Positions 20,578-31,028 of a DNA stretch of 64,000 bases are shown piece by piece. The stretch lies in NCBI GenBank assembly GCA_020186115.1, contig WSYJ01000178.1:186001-250000 (forward strand). Direction: 5' to 3'. Below the pieces are notes generated by a model. The model was not told the DNA's origin. It ran no database searches and worked only from the letters and a program-made list of their open reading frames with translations. This stretch comes from Histomonas meleagridis. Taxonomy: Eukaryota > Parabasalia > Tritrichomonadida > Dientamoebidae. Position numbers and translations under genes: made by a program. The first letter of the stretch is position 1; each line of letters begins with the position of its first letter.

Positions 20578-20985
20578 TTACTTCTTATTTTCGTTTGCTT
20601 CTTCTTCTTCCTCTTCTTCATCATCTAAGACAAAAGTACCTTCTGGAGCAACCAATCCTTGAACTGTAACAACACCTGGGCCCTCTACAATGAACTTTGA
20701 CTTCATTTCATCGGAAGTAAGAAAGAGAATATCAACTTCAAGCTTGGATGGATCATCAAATTTTGCGAGTTCCATTTGTTCTAAATCTGGGGTTGCACCT
20801 TTTTCTTGATCATCTTCTGATGGATAAACGAGAAATTCTGCTTTCAAAGTTGTAGGGTTCTTTGGATCAACTTTATCAATTTTTGCGATTGCAAAAGAAG
20901 CTTCAAGGCCTTCATTACCAAACTTGATTTCAGCAGGTTCGCCTTCCTTCACAGTGTATGTGATTTCTTGTGCATCTTCTTCCAT
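20578..20985 (-). CDS. Nucleoplasmin-like (FKBP-type NPL) acidic protein
   Basis: 135 aa from the first in-frame ATG (MEEDAQEITYTVKEGEP). Beta-rich body with a KLEVDILFLTSDEM segment and VEGPGVVTVQGLVAPEG, resembling the C-terminal strands of the nucleoplasmin-like domain of nuclear FKBPs and plant HD2. A Glu-rich tail ends it (DDEEEEEEEANENKK), as in histone chaperones. Likely nuclear histone-binding role. Odd: an ATG at 21048 lies in the same frame, but a TAA follows after six codons, and open codons (NRTLKLCVGHSF) continue to the body. The true start or a splice event is unresolved. Motif ACCGTT (minus AACGGT) lies at 21111-21116. Confidence 0.55.
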   Translation of the reverse strand: MEEDAQEITYTVKEGEPAEIKFGNEGLEASFAIAKIDKVDPKNPTTLKAEFLVYPSEDDQEKGATPDLEQMELAKFDDPSKLEVDILFLTSDEMKSKFIVEGPGVVTVQGLVAPEGTFVLDDEEEEEEEANENKK

Positions 20986-21048
20986 TTCAGGAAATGAATG
21001 ACCAACACACAATTTTAACGTCCGATTTTAACAATTTTGAGGTGCCAT

Positions 21049-21524
21049 CTGAAACTTTCTGACAAGGACTTTTTTACGACCAAGATTTTTGAGACAAAAA
21101 CGCCCGCGAAACCGTTAATTCAAAAGAGTAAATCAAATTCCGCCTATTATATATGATTGAAGAGATAATACCTTGTTGTTATGTGCGTGGCGAAATTGTT
21201 TTTAAAAATGTTATGTTTTAACATTTAATTTCATTCATTGGGGCAATATGTCGATATATTATTATCCTTATTTTTTTGGGTAACAGCACAAAAAATTGAT
21301 TAAAATTCAATTTTCTAAACCTTCAAAACATTTTTTTAAATTGATATTATACCAAAACATCAGTTACTTGTGAAATGCTTTTCAAGAAATAGTAAATGAC
21401 AAAAAGGAGAACGAATTATTCATCCTTTCTACTATTGTGGTGAATAAATTTGGAAATAGATTATCATTAAATTATTTAAGTTATAAATATTTATTGAGAT
21501 ATTTAAATAATATATAAATTGCTT
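21049..21524. other. Intergenic
   Basis: Contains the AACGGTTTCGC promoter-like motif (minus) for the nucleoplasmin-like gene; otherwise AT-rich with no coding signal seen. Confidence 0.5.
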
Positions 21525-22271
21525 TTAAAGTTGTGCAAGTGGATCAAAAGGACGGCTCTTTGACAAAAATATTCTGCCTTGCTGAGCGCTAAATATTGCA
21601 GCTCCGATCCCGATTCCAAGTATAACACCTGCAGCAACATCTGAAACGTGGTGCATGTGATCTGTGATGCGAGTTGCTGATATTGCAATTGCAATAGCGA
21701 TTGGAATAAACTTAATCAAAACCCACCAAAGCTCAGGCCCACTTGGAAGAAATTTGACAAGGAAAAGATAGAACCAAGTTGCAGATGCAAATGAGTTAGA
21801 TGCATGGCCACTTGGAAATGAGACTTTAGCATCTTTTTGATGTGACTTGGAGCCATGACAAGCTTTAGAGTTGGTGTCAAAGTCACAATAACTAAAGTAA
21901 TTTGGTCGAGGACGAGCAACTGTGACTTTTAAGATTTCTGTTATAAGAAGAGTAAGCACAAGTGTCTGCGCGAGTGAAAGATATGCAAGACCAAGTTCGA
22001 TTTTGCGTGGACAAATAAGAGCAAGAATTCCAAGAACAATGCATGGAAAAATAATTATGATGCAAAATAAAACAGCGTTCTTTATTGTTTCACCTGTGTA
22101 TGGATAACGCTCATTGTAATTTTCAAAAACAGCATTGTTGTGTACTGGTTCAACGAAATTTGCAATTATTCCAGCAATTATAACAAGAACTACTGTAAGA
22201 ACCCATTCTAAAATATTTGAAAAAAAGCTTTTAAAAAAAGCTATAATTTCGTTTATAATGGGTTGGAACAT
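21525..22271 (-). CDS. PAP2-type lipid phosphate phosphatase
   Basis: 248-aa membrane enzyme predicted to dephosphorylate phosphatidate or related lipid phosphates. The three PAP2 signatures are in order: KVTVARPRP (C1), FPSGHASNS (C2) and ATRITDHMHHVSDV (C3, with Ala where Ser is common). About six membrane helices surround them (ILEWVLTVVLVIIAGIIANF, AVLFCIIIIFPCIVLGILAL and others). Length is normal for eukaryotic LPPs. It sits between the nucleoplasmin-like and SERBP1-like genes, all minus strand but with gaps of hundreds of bases. Start is the ATG at 22271. Confidence 0.9.
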   Translation of the reverse strand: MFQPIINEIIAFFKSFFSNILEWVLTVVLVIIAGIIANFVEPVHNNAVFENYNERYPYTGETIKNAVLFCIIIIFPCIVLGILALICPRKIELGLAYLSLAQTLVLTLLITEILKVTVARPRPNYFSYCDFDTNSKACHGSKSHQKDAKVSFPSGHASNSFASATWFYLFLVKFLPSGPELWWVLIKFIPIAIAIAISATRITDHMHHVSDVAAGVILGIGIGAAIFSAQQGRIFLSKSRPFDPLAQL

Positions 22272-22701
22272 CTTTTATTAGATTGGGACTTTGGAAAAGT
22301 GCTACTACCAAACAAAGATAAACTATTGAAAATTTAAATAAATAAAAAACAGAGAAAAGACAAAAACATCTAACGAGTTTTATTTCACAAACAAAAGATT
22401 TAAAACATCAAGCGCACCTGGAATCTCACCAACAAAATTATGTCGCTTATAAATTAGAAAAAAAAAATCAGTTAATAATTAAAGCTGCATAAAGAAATTT
22501 CTCATTAAAATAAACTTCTGCACTAGGGGAAACGCATCAAGTTTACAGTGTTATATTTCAAATTAATTTTTGTAAAAATTAATTTTAATATTTATGATGA
22601 GTAAATAAATAGACAACACATAAACAAAAAAGATAGAAATTATTTGCATGACTTTATTTGTTTTGTTTTTCTGTTGATGAGCACCTCATCATTTGGATAA
22701 A
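22272..22701. other. Intergenic
   Basis: AT-rich gap between the PAP2 gene start and the SERBP1-like gene end. No gene, RNA or clear motif seen. Confidence 0.5.
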
Positions 22702-23190
22702 TTAACTTTCTTCCTGTTCAGGAACGTACTTCCTTTTTGGCTTCTTCTTTGTCACTACCTTAGTTGCTTTGGGGAGTGCATCAGGATCAAACTTCATTTC
22801 TTCTTCCACAATTTGGACATCATCGCTTCCTTTAACGCATCCGGCATATTTAGGGTCAACCTTCATCACTTTCTTCACCTGCTTCTTTCCTTCTTCTTTA
22901 TCATCGTCTTCGAAATATTGTGAAGGATTAACATATTCTTTTTGTTCGCCATTGTGTTCTTCCTCTTCTTCTCCTAATTCTTCTTCCTCGATCACTTCTT
23001 CGTTAGCAGCAAGAGAGTCTTTGATTGGATCTCCCCAGTTGCTTGGACCTCTTCCTTGTCTTTTGATACGATCTGTTCGACCTGTTCCTGAAACATGTCT
23101 ATCTTTTTCACGATGAACCTTCTGACGCTCAGGTACTTCTGGACCCTCTTTTGGATAGTCTTTAAGGATTTCAAACCCTGGTTTCGACAT
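22702..23190 (-). CDS. SERBP1/Stm1/HABP4-like ribosome- and RNA-binding protein
   Basis: 162 aa, highly charged and probably disordered. The segment RHVSGTGRTDRIKRQGRG followed by PSNWGDP matches the HABP4/PAI-RBP1 pattern (RHxxTGRxDxxKRxGxGxxNWG). This family clamps idle ribosomes and binds mRNA. A basic N-terminal part, acidic middle (EEVIEEEELGEEEEEHNGEQ) and basic end (KVVTKKKPKRKYVPEQEES) are visible. Start is the ATG at 23190. Confidence 0.8.
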   Translation of the reverse strand: MSKPGFEILKDYPKEGPEVPERQKVHREKDRHVSGTGRTDRIKRQGRGPSNWGDPIKDSLAANEEVIEEEELGEEEEEHNGEQKEYVNPSQYFEDDDKEEGKKQVKKVMKVDPKYAGCVKGSDDVQIVEEEMKFDPDALPKATKVVTKKKPKRKYVPEQEES

Positions 23191-23671
23191 ATATTAAGTG
23201 AAGTGACTTAACTGTAATTTTCTTCTCAAACCTAAAATTTTAAGTAAAATGAAAATATTCTCATGAATAATAATATTCCAAGCAATATTGTTATAAGCTA
23301 AATATTTACAAAGAGTTGTAGAATATTATATAATTTTAAAAGAAGATTTTCCCATTGAGAAGAATAATTTTGCTTCAATATGATTCATTTTTGAATTTTG
23401 ACTAAAAGTGACAAGATTTTAGCGATATCAAAATTGAGAACCCAAATGATCATTCTTTCCTGTTGTATTTGCCAATGATTTAATCTTTTGTCGTAATTAC
23501 AAACACATATTTTATTGTTTGTAAAACCTTATCTTCATGGATTTGAATATGAATCACTGTCACTTCATTCCATTTCTCGCGGGGTGCACCTTAATAAACG
23601 ATTGTGACTTCAGCGGTTAAAATTCAGAAACCCAACAAAAATGTTTAAAAAAATAAATAAAAACACTTTAT
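23191..23671. other. Intergenic
   Basis: AT-rich gap between two minus-strand genes. No supported gene; CTCGCGGGGTGCACC at about 23577 is locally GC-rich, but no structure is evident. Confidence 0.45.
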
Positions 23672-25735
23672 TTAATTCCCGAACATATTTTGTTTTAAAT
23701 TATTTATTTCTCTATCTATTTCATCCATTTTTGGAAGAAGGGGCATAGAATATGAAACTGATTCCGAAAGACTTGATCTATTCAATACAGATCCAATGTG
23801 TTCATCTCTAATAATGTTTAATATTCTATAAATCTCATTGTTTAAATCCGAAAGGTTCACATCTAAAGTTAATGCATCTGCAATCATTATTATAAATCTT
23901 TTTAATGTTATTTCATTTTCTTTTTCTATTTCATTTTCTAGCAATGAAATTGATTTATCATCAATTTTATCTATAGAAGAAATTGAATAATTTTCTTTTG
24001 GTAATTGTTCATTTTCTTTTAATAATGAAGATTGAAGAAAAGAATTTCTTTCTTGAAGAAATGAATTTTGTTCTTTTAAAAATTGAGTTTGTGAGTGATT
24101 ACATTCTTCTTTTAATTTGTTAATTTTTATTTTATATTTTGAAATTTTCGATTTTAATTGTTTTATATAATTTGATAGTTCGATATATTGTTGATTAACT
24201 TGTTTAATGTTTTCATTTGATTCATTTAATTGCATTTGTAGTGATTTATTTCTCATATTTAATGTATTAATTTGTTCTTCATATTTAGTTGAAGTTGATA
24301 ATTTATTAATTTGATTTTGTAACATTAAAATTGTCTGATTTTTATTAGAAATTTCATCTTTTTGTGTATTGATAATTGATTTAAAATTTTCAATTTCATT
24401 TAAACTTTGATCATTTTCGGATTTTATTGTTTCAAGTTGTTGAAGAAGAGATTTATTATTAAAAGATAATTCTAAATTCGAATTTTGTATGTTTGTGATC
24501 TTTTGATTTGATTCTTTTATGTTTTGTTTAATTTTATTTATTTCATTTTTTAATGTTTCGTTTTCATTCTTTAATATTTCTGAATGTGATAAATATTGTT
24601 GATTTATTAGTTTTAATTGCTCATTTTTAGAATTAACTTCATTTAATTGATCTTTTAATATGTTAATTGATGAATTATTTTCGTTTTGCTTTGTCTTTTG
24701 TAATTTGGAATTTAATGTATTAATTTCTTCTTTCATTTGTAAAATTATTTTTGAGTTCTCTTCAAAATTGTTTCTAATTGTTTCGTTTTCTTTTTGTATA
24801 GTTTCTTGTTGCTGTAATTGTTCTTTTAAGTTTTTAATTGTTTGCTTATCTTCGTTTTTCTGTTTTATTAATTTTTGAATTGTTAATTCTTTTGTGTTTA
24901 ATGATTCTGTAAGTGTTAATGAATCCGAAATTATTTGTTCTTTTACTTGTTTACATTCATCTCGAATTCGATTAATTTTATATTGATGATCAGTTATATC
25001 CTTTTGGTTTTGTAGTTTAATGTTGTTAATTTTATTTTTAAGTTCTTCGTTCTCTATCAAAATTTCTGTTTTATCGTTTTGCAATGCATTAATTTCTTCA
25101 AGTAATTTTTTGTTTTGATTTTTAATGGATTTATATTGCAAAGATGATTTTGTTGTTAAATCATCATGATTTAATTTTTCTATGAGAATATCATTTAAAA
25201 GAGAAGAAGTTTCAAATGCTAAACAAATTTCAAAAAAATAATTTTTGACTTCTTCAAGTTGGGATGTGTTTGAGACAATAGATTTAATTTTTTTGATGTT
25301 TTGAACTTGAATTGCTAGGTTATTTATGTCAATTTTTTCAAGTTTAATATCATTATTCCCTAATAATGTTTTAATATTTTCTGCTTCTGTTAAGAAAAAT
25401 GACTGTGGTATTGGATTTGTAGGATATTTTTCATAGTTTTTCGTTAAAAATTTTATTAAATTTGAATCATTTGAAGATAATCCTTGTAACACAGAAAAAA
25501 AATGTTGAAGATATTCTTGAAGTCTTTTATTTTGTTCTACAGTATTAGAATAATTATTTGTTGAAGAATTTTGATTAATTATGTTATTAATCAATTTAAG
25601 TAACATTGCAATTTTCAAATTTTGGTTTGTTTCAGAAATCATATCAGTAAACAATTTCACCTGTTCTGGGTTCCCCAAATCAATTTTCTTATCTAATGAC
25701 TTAATTAAGATATCTGCATTTTCTTGCAGACTCAT
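23672..25735 (-). CDS. Long coiled-coil protein, unknown
   Basis: 687 aa. After an N-terminal globular helical region (residues 1-190, LLKLINNIINQN, IKFLTKNYEKYPTN), nearly 400 residues form continuous heptad-rich coiled coil (ENETIRNNFEENSKIILQMK style). A short C-terminal helical module follows (RFIIMIADALTLDVNLSDLN). Could be a cytoskeletal, Golgi or basal-body structural protein; no family recognised. AACGGT at 25754-25759 lies 19 nt upstream of the ATG. Confidence 0.75.
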   Translation of the reverse strand: MSLQENADILIKSLDKKIDLGNPEQVKLFTDMISETNQNLKIAMLLKLINNIINQNSSTNNYSNTVEQNKRLQEYLQHFFSVLQGLSSNDSNLIKFLTKNYEKYPTNPIPQSFFLTEAENIKTLLGNNDIKLEKIDINNLAIQVQNIKKIKSIVSNTSQLEEVKNYFFEICLAFETSSLLNDILIEKLNHDDLTTKSSLQYKSIKNQNKKLLEEINALQNDKTEILIENEELKNKINNIKLQNQKDITDHQYKINRIRDECKQVKEQIISDSLTLTESLNTKELTIQKLIKQKNEDKQTIKNLKEQLQQQETIQKENETIRNNFEENSKIILQMKEEINTLNSKLQKTKQNENNSSINILKDQLNEVNSKNEQLKLINQQYLSHSEILKNENETLKNEINKIKQNIKESNQKITNIQNSNLELSFNNKSLLQQLETIKSENDQSLNEIENFKSIINTQKDEISNKNQTILMLQNQINKLSTSTKYEEQINTLNMRNKSLQMQLNESNENIKQVNQQYIELSNYIKQLKSKISKYKIKINKLKEECNHSQTQFLKEQNSFLQERNSFLQSSLLKENEQLPKENYSISSIDKIDDKSISLLENEIEKENEITLKRFIIMIADALTLDVNLSDLNNEIYRILNIIRDEHIGSVLNRSSLSESVSYSMPLLPKMDEIDREINNLKQNMFGN

Positions 25736-25850
25736 TAGTTCCCGCCAATTTCTAACGGTGCCATTGTCTTCATTTTTTGCGCATTTAGAAAAAGTTTTAT
25801 CTTCAGAATTCTAAAATTTTTTTTCTGAAAAAACTGTTCTGGCAGTTGAA
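25736..25850. promoter_or_regulatory. 115-bp bidirectional promoter region
   Basis: Separates the divergent coiled-coil (minus) and two-RRM (plus) genes. Contains AACGGTGCC at 25754-25762 and GGCAGTTG just before the plus-strand start, both fitting Myb-type YAACKG sites. Function inferred from position. Confidence 0.45.
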
Positions 25851-26615
25851 ATGATGGCTGACGGAATGAGACCTCTACCGCGTTTCAAGCCATCAAAACA
25901 CAAGTTAAATCGTGGATCAGGGTCATTTACCAAAGCACGAGTTCAACGTTCTCGGCCTTGTTCAACTAATATTGAGCCTTCAACAAATGTTTTCATTAAT
26001 TATATACCATCAGAGTTTACTGAAAAAGATCTACAAGATTTATGCTCACAGTATGGAAAAATTGTCCGAAGCAAGGTCATGATAAATCTTGAAACAGGAC
26101 AATCAAAATGTTTTGGATTTGTAAGATTTGAAACGTTACAACAAGCGCAAGCTGCAATACGAGGTCTTGATGGACTTCAAATTGGACAGAAACAACTTCT
26201 TGCAAAATATGCCCAATCAAAAGAGAAACAAGAACAAGTTTCAACGACCGTTTATATTAAACGTCTTCCGTTAACGGTCGACGTTCCTTTTGTACAACAA
26301 ATTTTCTCAAAATTTGGACAAATCATCCAAATAACTCCTCACATGTTTGACTTAATTGATCCTCAGTCATGGAGGTGTGTTATCAGATACACAAATTGTC
26401 AATCTGCAACTGATGCAATTAATTCCATGAACAACCAGATCATTTTTGCTAACTCAAAACCAATCCATGTGAGATATGCAGATGAAACTCGAATGAGTTA
26501 TTCATCATTTATGCCTTATAACCAATCTTATTTTTCTCAAGATGATCAATTTGGAATTGATTTACAAGCTGATCATTATGAGATGCAATTACTTCCAAGA
26601 TTTCTCCTTGAATAA
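25851..26615 (+). CDS. Two-RRM RNA-binding protein (ELAV/Sxl-like)
   Basis: 254 aa. RRM1: VFINYIPSEFTEKDLQDLCS with RNP1 KCFGFVRF. RRM2: VYIKRLPLTVDVPFVQQIFS with CVIRYTNCQSATDAI. A basic N-terminal tail (PRFKPSKHKLNRGSGSF) may aid RNA or nuclear binding. This tandem arrangement is typical of mRNA-binding proteins acting in stability or translation. RRM2 RNP1 is degenerate (WRCVIRY). Start is ATGATG at 25851. Confidence 0.85.
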   Translation: MMADGMRPLPRFKPSKHKLNRGSGSFTKARVQRSRPCSTNIEPSTNVFINYIPSEFTEKDLQDLCSQYGKIVRSKVMINLETGQSKCFGFVRFETLQQAQAAIRGLDGLQIGQKQLLAKYAQSKEKQEQVSTTVYIKRLPLTVDVPFVQQIFSKFGQIIQITPHMFDLIDPQSWRCVIRYTNCQSATDAINSMNNQIIFANSKPIHVRYADETRMSYSSFMPYNQSYFSQDDQFGIDLQADHYEMQLLPRFLLE

Positions 26616-27227
26616 TTTCCATGATAAACCACAAAATTATTATTTTTATTTATTTATTTTTTTTTTTTAATTGTTAAATAAGTAGGTGCTTGGGAAAACA
26701 AAGATATAAATTTATCAGATTTAACATAAATATGAGTTCAACAGATTAATTTGGAGCTTTACAATTGTAAATTTCTTTTTATGAATTTTTATTGTTAACT
26801 TCTTTCCATAATATTAAATTAAACACAATAAATTGTGTGTTCATTAGCTGAAATATTTTAAAATATTATAAAGAAAAAATAATAAAAATTTAATCTTCCT
26901 TTAAATATATTCTGATTTCATAATAATAACGAAATGCAATATATATATAAACATTGGTATTAATTCAATATTCTTCAAGCATCATATGATGATTTAGAAA
27001 GCTTCTATGACTTTTTGCACTATTTCGAAGAAGTATATGGTTTGGCCAAACCATTTAAAGATAATTAAAACAGAAGTAATAAACAAAATTTACAATGTAC
27101 ATCATTTTATCTCTCTCTCATTTTATCTTTCTTAAAATAATTAAATTTAACAACATTAAAAATTCATTTTATCATCCAAACAAATTTACATTTTATTTCA
27201 ATAAATACAAATATTGATTCATTTTCA
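26616..27227. other. Intergenic with an 18-bp perfect palindrome
   Basis: 612 bp AT-rich gap between convergent genes. A perfect palindrome ATGGTTTGGCCAAACCAT occupies 27037-27054. No gene seen. Confidence 0.6.
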
Positions 27228-30200
27228 TTAAGTATCCGCCGAATTTCTTTCACTACTTATTTCAGGTTTTTTCCATATTGGTGGCAAAGACGATGACAAT
27301 TGTCTTCTATTTCTCCTTACCAACTTTGCTTGCTCCTGCAAAGCCTTTATATCTATTCCCATATTATCCGCCAACTTTTTAATTCTTCCGAAGTTTCTTT
27401 TCTTCAAATCAGCGACCGAAATTATACCGCTTTGTAAATCTTGTTTTTGCTTTTCGATCGAATTTCTCATCATTTGTGATTCGAGTGCCATTTTTCTTTT
27501 CATTTGTTGTTTTTGTTCTATCATTTTCAATCGAATTTCATATTGTCTTTGTGCCTCTAAAACTTCGGATTCTTTTTTCTTTCGTAATATTTCCGAACGT
27601 TTTAACTTTTCTTCTGTTTTCATTTGTTGTCTAATTGCATTATATCTTCGAATACTGTTATTTTCTTCTGTTTTCTCTTGATAATATTTTTTTGCACGTT
27701 GTTCATTATTAATAAATTTTTCTTGTTTCTTCATTTCGTTTTCTTTTTCTTTTCTTTCGCGATTTTCTTTATGTATTTGTTGTTTAATTTCATTTTCTTT
27801 TCGTTGCTTTTCTATCTCTTGTGTTCTTAATTGTTTCATTTTCATAAATGCATCTTCTTGTTTTTTTGCTTTTTCATTTGTTTTGTTACGTTTTTCTTCA
27901 AGAATATTTTGATTGTTTTGTAATATCGTTTGAATTCGTTCTTGTTTTTCACGTTCGTTTTGTTTTATCTTTTCTTCGCGTTCCTTTTTTTCGCGTTGTT
28001 TCTTCGCAGTATATTCACGTTCTTTAATTTCTTGTTGTTGTTGCATTTCATCATTTTGTTTACGTCGTTTTTCTTCAAGTTCGCGTGTAATTCTTTGAGC
28101 TTCTTGATTCTTTCTAAGTCGTTCTTTTTCGATTTCCATACAATGTTGTTTTCTTTTTGCTTCGATTTCCGCTTTCTTTTGTATGAATTTTTGTTCTTTT
28201 TCATCAGCTTCTTTACGTTTTCGTTCAAATTCTTTGTGGTTTCGTAATTCTTTTTCTTCGATTTGTTTTATACGCTTTAATTGTAATTGGTGTTGTTCAC
28301 GTTGTCTTTCTTTAAGTTCTTCATCATGTTGTCGCTTTAATTGTTTATAACGCTCTTGTTCATCATTACTTTCTTCAATTAATTCTTTCTCAATTAAAAG
28401 TGAAAGTATTAACTTTTCCGTTTCGTGTTTATTCTTTTCACGTAATTTATCCATTCGTGATTTCTCTAATTCGGAAAATTTATGTTCATTTTCATTTGTC
28501 TTTCTTTCATATGTTGTCATAAGACGTGGAGTAGGCGGTATACGCATAAGTCGATCACGTTCATTACGTACAAATTCGGCAGTGCGTCCAACTCTATCAA
28601 TAAGATTTTGTCGGATTTTAGAATGCATTGTTTTGTCAGTGGTATAACGATTAAGATCTGCTTCAGTCGGATAGAAAAGATCGTTCGGTGAAATGCCTAA
28701 ATTCTTAAGCGCTTGCTTTGTAAGAGGATCCGTGAATGGCTTCGGCTGTTTGGGATCATAATTATCTATGGAAATGCCTTTGGAGGTGCGATATATTACG
28801 TCTTCACTGGATGAAGAAAGTGCACTTTGCTTAATGTCGTATGATTTGGATGTATCTTTTTCTTCTTTGGAAGAATATTTTTCATTGTTTTCGTCTTTTG
28901 GTGAATTGATTTCCTTTAACTCGATTTGTAATATATTATTGTTGCTTACTACGTTTGTGGATTTGTATTCGTCTTCAGATTGATCGGTTTCATTATTTGT
29001 GGAATTGGTTGTGTTGGATTCGCTTTCTGTTTCATCTTTTGCAGAATTAATTTTTCTTAACTCAATTTGTTTTTCATTTTTGTTTTCTTTGTTTTCATCT
29101 CTGGGGGAATTAGTTATATTTGATATACTTTTTGTTTCTTCTTTATTTTCTTCCTTTGTAGTATTAATTTTTCTTAACACAATTTGTAATTCATTTTTAT
29201 TTTCATCTCTGGAGGAATTAGTTCTATTTGATATACTTTCTGTTTCATCTTTATTTTCTTCTTTTGCAGAATTAATTTTTCTTAATTCAATTTGTATTTC
29301 ATCTTTATTTTCATCTCTGGAGGAATTAGTTCTATTTGATATACTTTTTGTTTCTTCTTTATTTTCTTCCTTTGTAGTATTAATTTTTCTTAACTCAATT
29401 TGTATTTCATCTTTATTTTCATCTCTGGAGGAATTAGTTCTATTTGATATATTTTCCGTTTCATCTTTATTTTCTTCTTTTGCAGAATTAATTTTTCTTA
29501 ATTCAATTTGTAATTCATTTTTATTTTCTTTGTTTTCATTTCTGGAGGAATTAGTTCTTGGTATACTTTTTGTTTCTTCTTTATTTTCGTCAATTTCTTT
29601 TGCCGTATTATCTTTAAGTTCAATTTGTAATTCTTTTATGTTTTCATCTTTTGAAGAATTCACTTCATTTAATTCTATTTGCAATTTATCACTTTCACCT
29701 TTTGTGGAATCAGTTCTGTCGGATTCGCTTTCTGTTTCATCTTTCTTTTGATCAAATTCATTTGCCGTATTATCTTTTAGTTCAATTTTTAATTCTTTTA
29801 TATTTTCTTTGTTTTCATTTTTTGCGGAATTAGTTCTGTTGGATTCACTTTCTGTTTCATCTTTATTTTCATTTTTTGTTGAATTAATTTCTTTTAGTTC
29901 AATTTGTAATTCTTTTGTGCTTTCATATTTCGTAGTATTAATTTCTCTTGATTTAATGTGTGATTCATCATTTCCCAATTTTTCTACATTTAAAATTTTA
30001 CTTTTATCTGCTGGAGGTATTTCATCGTGCTCTTTCTTATTTTGATCATTTTCTTTTGCATTTTCCTTTAATTCGATTTGTATTAAGTTTTTATTTGCAT
30101 TTACATCTTTTAAGGATTTAACCTCTTTTGGTTCATTTTTATTTTTATCATTTCCTTCATCTATTGGATGAATTTCTTTGGAGATAATTTTATTGTTTTC

Positions 30201-31028
30201 ATCTTTTGCTGAATTATTTTCTTTTAATTCGATTTGTAATTTATTATTTTCACATTTTGAGGAATTTATTTCTTTCTGATTAATTTGGGTTTCATTGCTG
30301 TTTTCATCTTTTGCTAAATTAATTTCCTTTAATTCTAATTTTAATTCATTTTTATTTTCATCTTTTGCAGAATTTACTCCTTTTAATTCGATTTGTATTT
30401 TATTGTTTTCACCTTTTGATGAATTATTTTCTTTCTGTTTATTTTGAGATTCATTTTTTGCAGAATTAATTTCTTTAAGTTGAGATTTGTCTTGTGAAAT
30501 ATTTTTATTTTCATCTTTTGTCGGGTTTACTGCTTTTAATTTAGCTTGTAATTTATTGCTTTCATCTTTTGATGAATTGGTTCCTTTTAATTCTTTGTGT
30601 GTTTCATTGTTTTCCTCTTTTTCTACTTTAAAATTTGTATTTTTATTGGATTCATCTTTTATTTGTTTGATTTCTTGTTGTTTGTTTAACAATAAATTTT
30701 TATTTTCTTCTTCTGGAGAATTAATTTCTTTGTGTTCTTTTTGCGTTTCTTTGTTAGTTTCAGTTTTTTTATCAATTACCAAAACATATACTTTTAAGTT
30801 TCTAGTGCCTTTCCTTTGTGGAGACTCTTTATTTTTGTTGGATTTTTCCCTGGTTCCCTTTTTGCTTTCCTCTGTTGACTCTTTGTTTCCTGGGGAAAAT
30901 TGATTTGATTGATTAATGTTAACAGATTCATGAAACATTGGTTCAATTTTTTCCTTATTTATTTCTGGATGCTGTTTTTTGTCATTGATTCCTGATATTT
31001 GCGTAGTTATTAGAGGATTTTTAGACAT
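27228..31028 (-). CDS. Large Lys/Glu-rich protein: repeat region plus coiled-coil C-terminus
   Basis: 1266 aa. Residues about 60-690 are imperfect repeats of the type ELQIELKEINSAKDENKxET, hydrophilic and probably disordered or long-helical. A compact conserved-looking block follows (PKPFTDPLTKQALKNLGISP, then DRVGRTAEFVRNERDRLMRI). Next comes a trichohyalin-like charged helix (ERKRKEADEKEQKFIQKK). The end is GRIKKLADNMGIDIKALQEQ. Such proteins are common in trichomonad cytoskeletal fractions, but a role is not shown here. Start is the ATG at 31028. The antisense strand is open over long stretches because of the repeat composition. Confidence 0.75.
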   Translation of the reverse strand: MSKNPLITTQISGINDKKQHPEINKEKIEPMFHESVNINQSNQFSPGNKESTEESKKGTREKSNKNKESPQRKGTRNLKVYVLVIDKKTETNKETQKEHKEINSPEEENKNLLLNKQQEIKQIKDESNKNTNFKVEKEENNETHKELKGTNSSKDESNKLQAKLKAVNPTKDENKNISQDKSQLKEINSAKNESQNKQKENNSSKGENNKIQIELKGVNSAKDENKNELKLELKEINLAKDENSNETQINQKEINSSKCENNKLQIELKENNSAKDENNKIISKEIHPIDEGNDKNKNEPKEVKSLKDVNANKNLIQIELKENAKENDQNKKEHDEIPPADKSKILNVEKLGNDESHIKSREINTTKYESTKELQIELKEINSTKNENKDETESESNRTNSAKNENKENIKELKIELKDNTANEFDQKKDETESESDRTDSTKGESDKLQIELNEVNSSKDENIKELQIELKDNTAKEIDENKEETKSIPRTNSSRNENKENKNELQIELRKINSAKEENKDETENISNRTNSSRDENKDEIQIELRKINTTKEENKEETKSISNRTNSSRDENKDEIQIELRKINSAKEENKDETESISNRTNSSRDENKNELQIVLRKINTTKEENKEETKSISNITNSPRDENKENKNEKQIELRKINSAKDETESESNTTNSTNNETDQSEDEYKSTNVVSNNNILQIELKEINSPKDENNEKYSSKEEKDTSKSYDIKQSALSSSSEDVIYRTSKGISIDNYDPKQPKPFTDPLTKQALKNLGISPNDLFYPTEADLNRYTTDKTMHSKIRQNLIDRVGRTAEFVRNERDRLMRIPPTPRLMTTYERKTNENEHKFSELEKSRMDKLREKNKHETEKLILSLLIEKELIEESNDEQERYKQLKRQHDEELKERQREQHQLQLKRIKQIEEKELRNHKEFERKRKEADEKEQKFIQKKAEIEAKRKQHCMEIEKERLRKNQEAQRITRELEEKRRKQNDEMQQQQEIKEREYTAKKQREKKEREEKIKQNEREKQERIQTILQNNQNILEEKRNKTNEKAKKQEDAFMKMKQLRTQEIEKQRKENEIKQQIHKENRERKEKENEMKKQEKFINNEQRAKKYYQEKTEENNSIRRYNAIRQQMKTEEKLKRSEILRKKKESEVLEAQRQYEIRLKMIEQKQQMKRKMALESQMMRNSIEKQKQDLQSGIISVADLKKRNFGRIKKLADNMGIDIKALQEQAKLVRRNRRQLSSSLPPIWKKPEISSERNSADT

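Noticed and set aside
28999..29751. Long plus-strand frames opposite the 1266-aa protein (27.6-30.9 kb)
   Set aside because: They mirror the Lys/Glu repeat codons on the minus strand, are Phe/Leu/Ser-rich and have no domain; shadows of the real gene.
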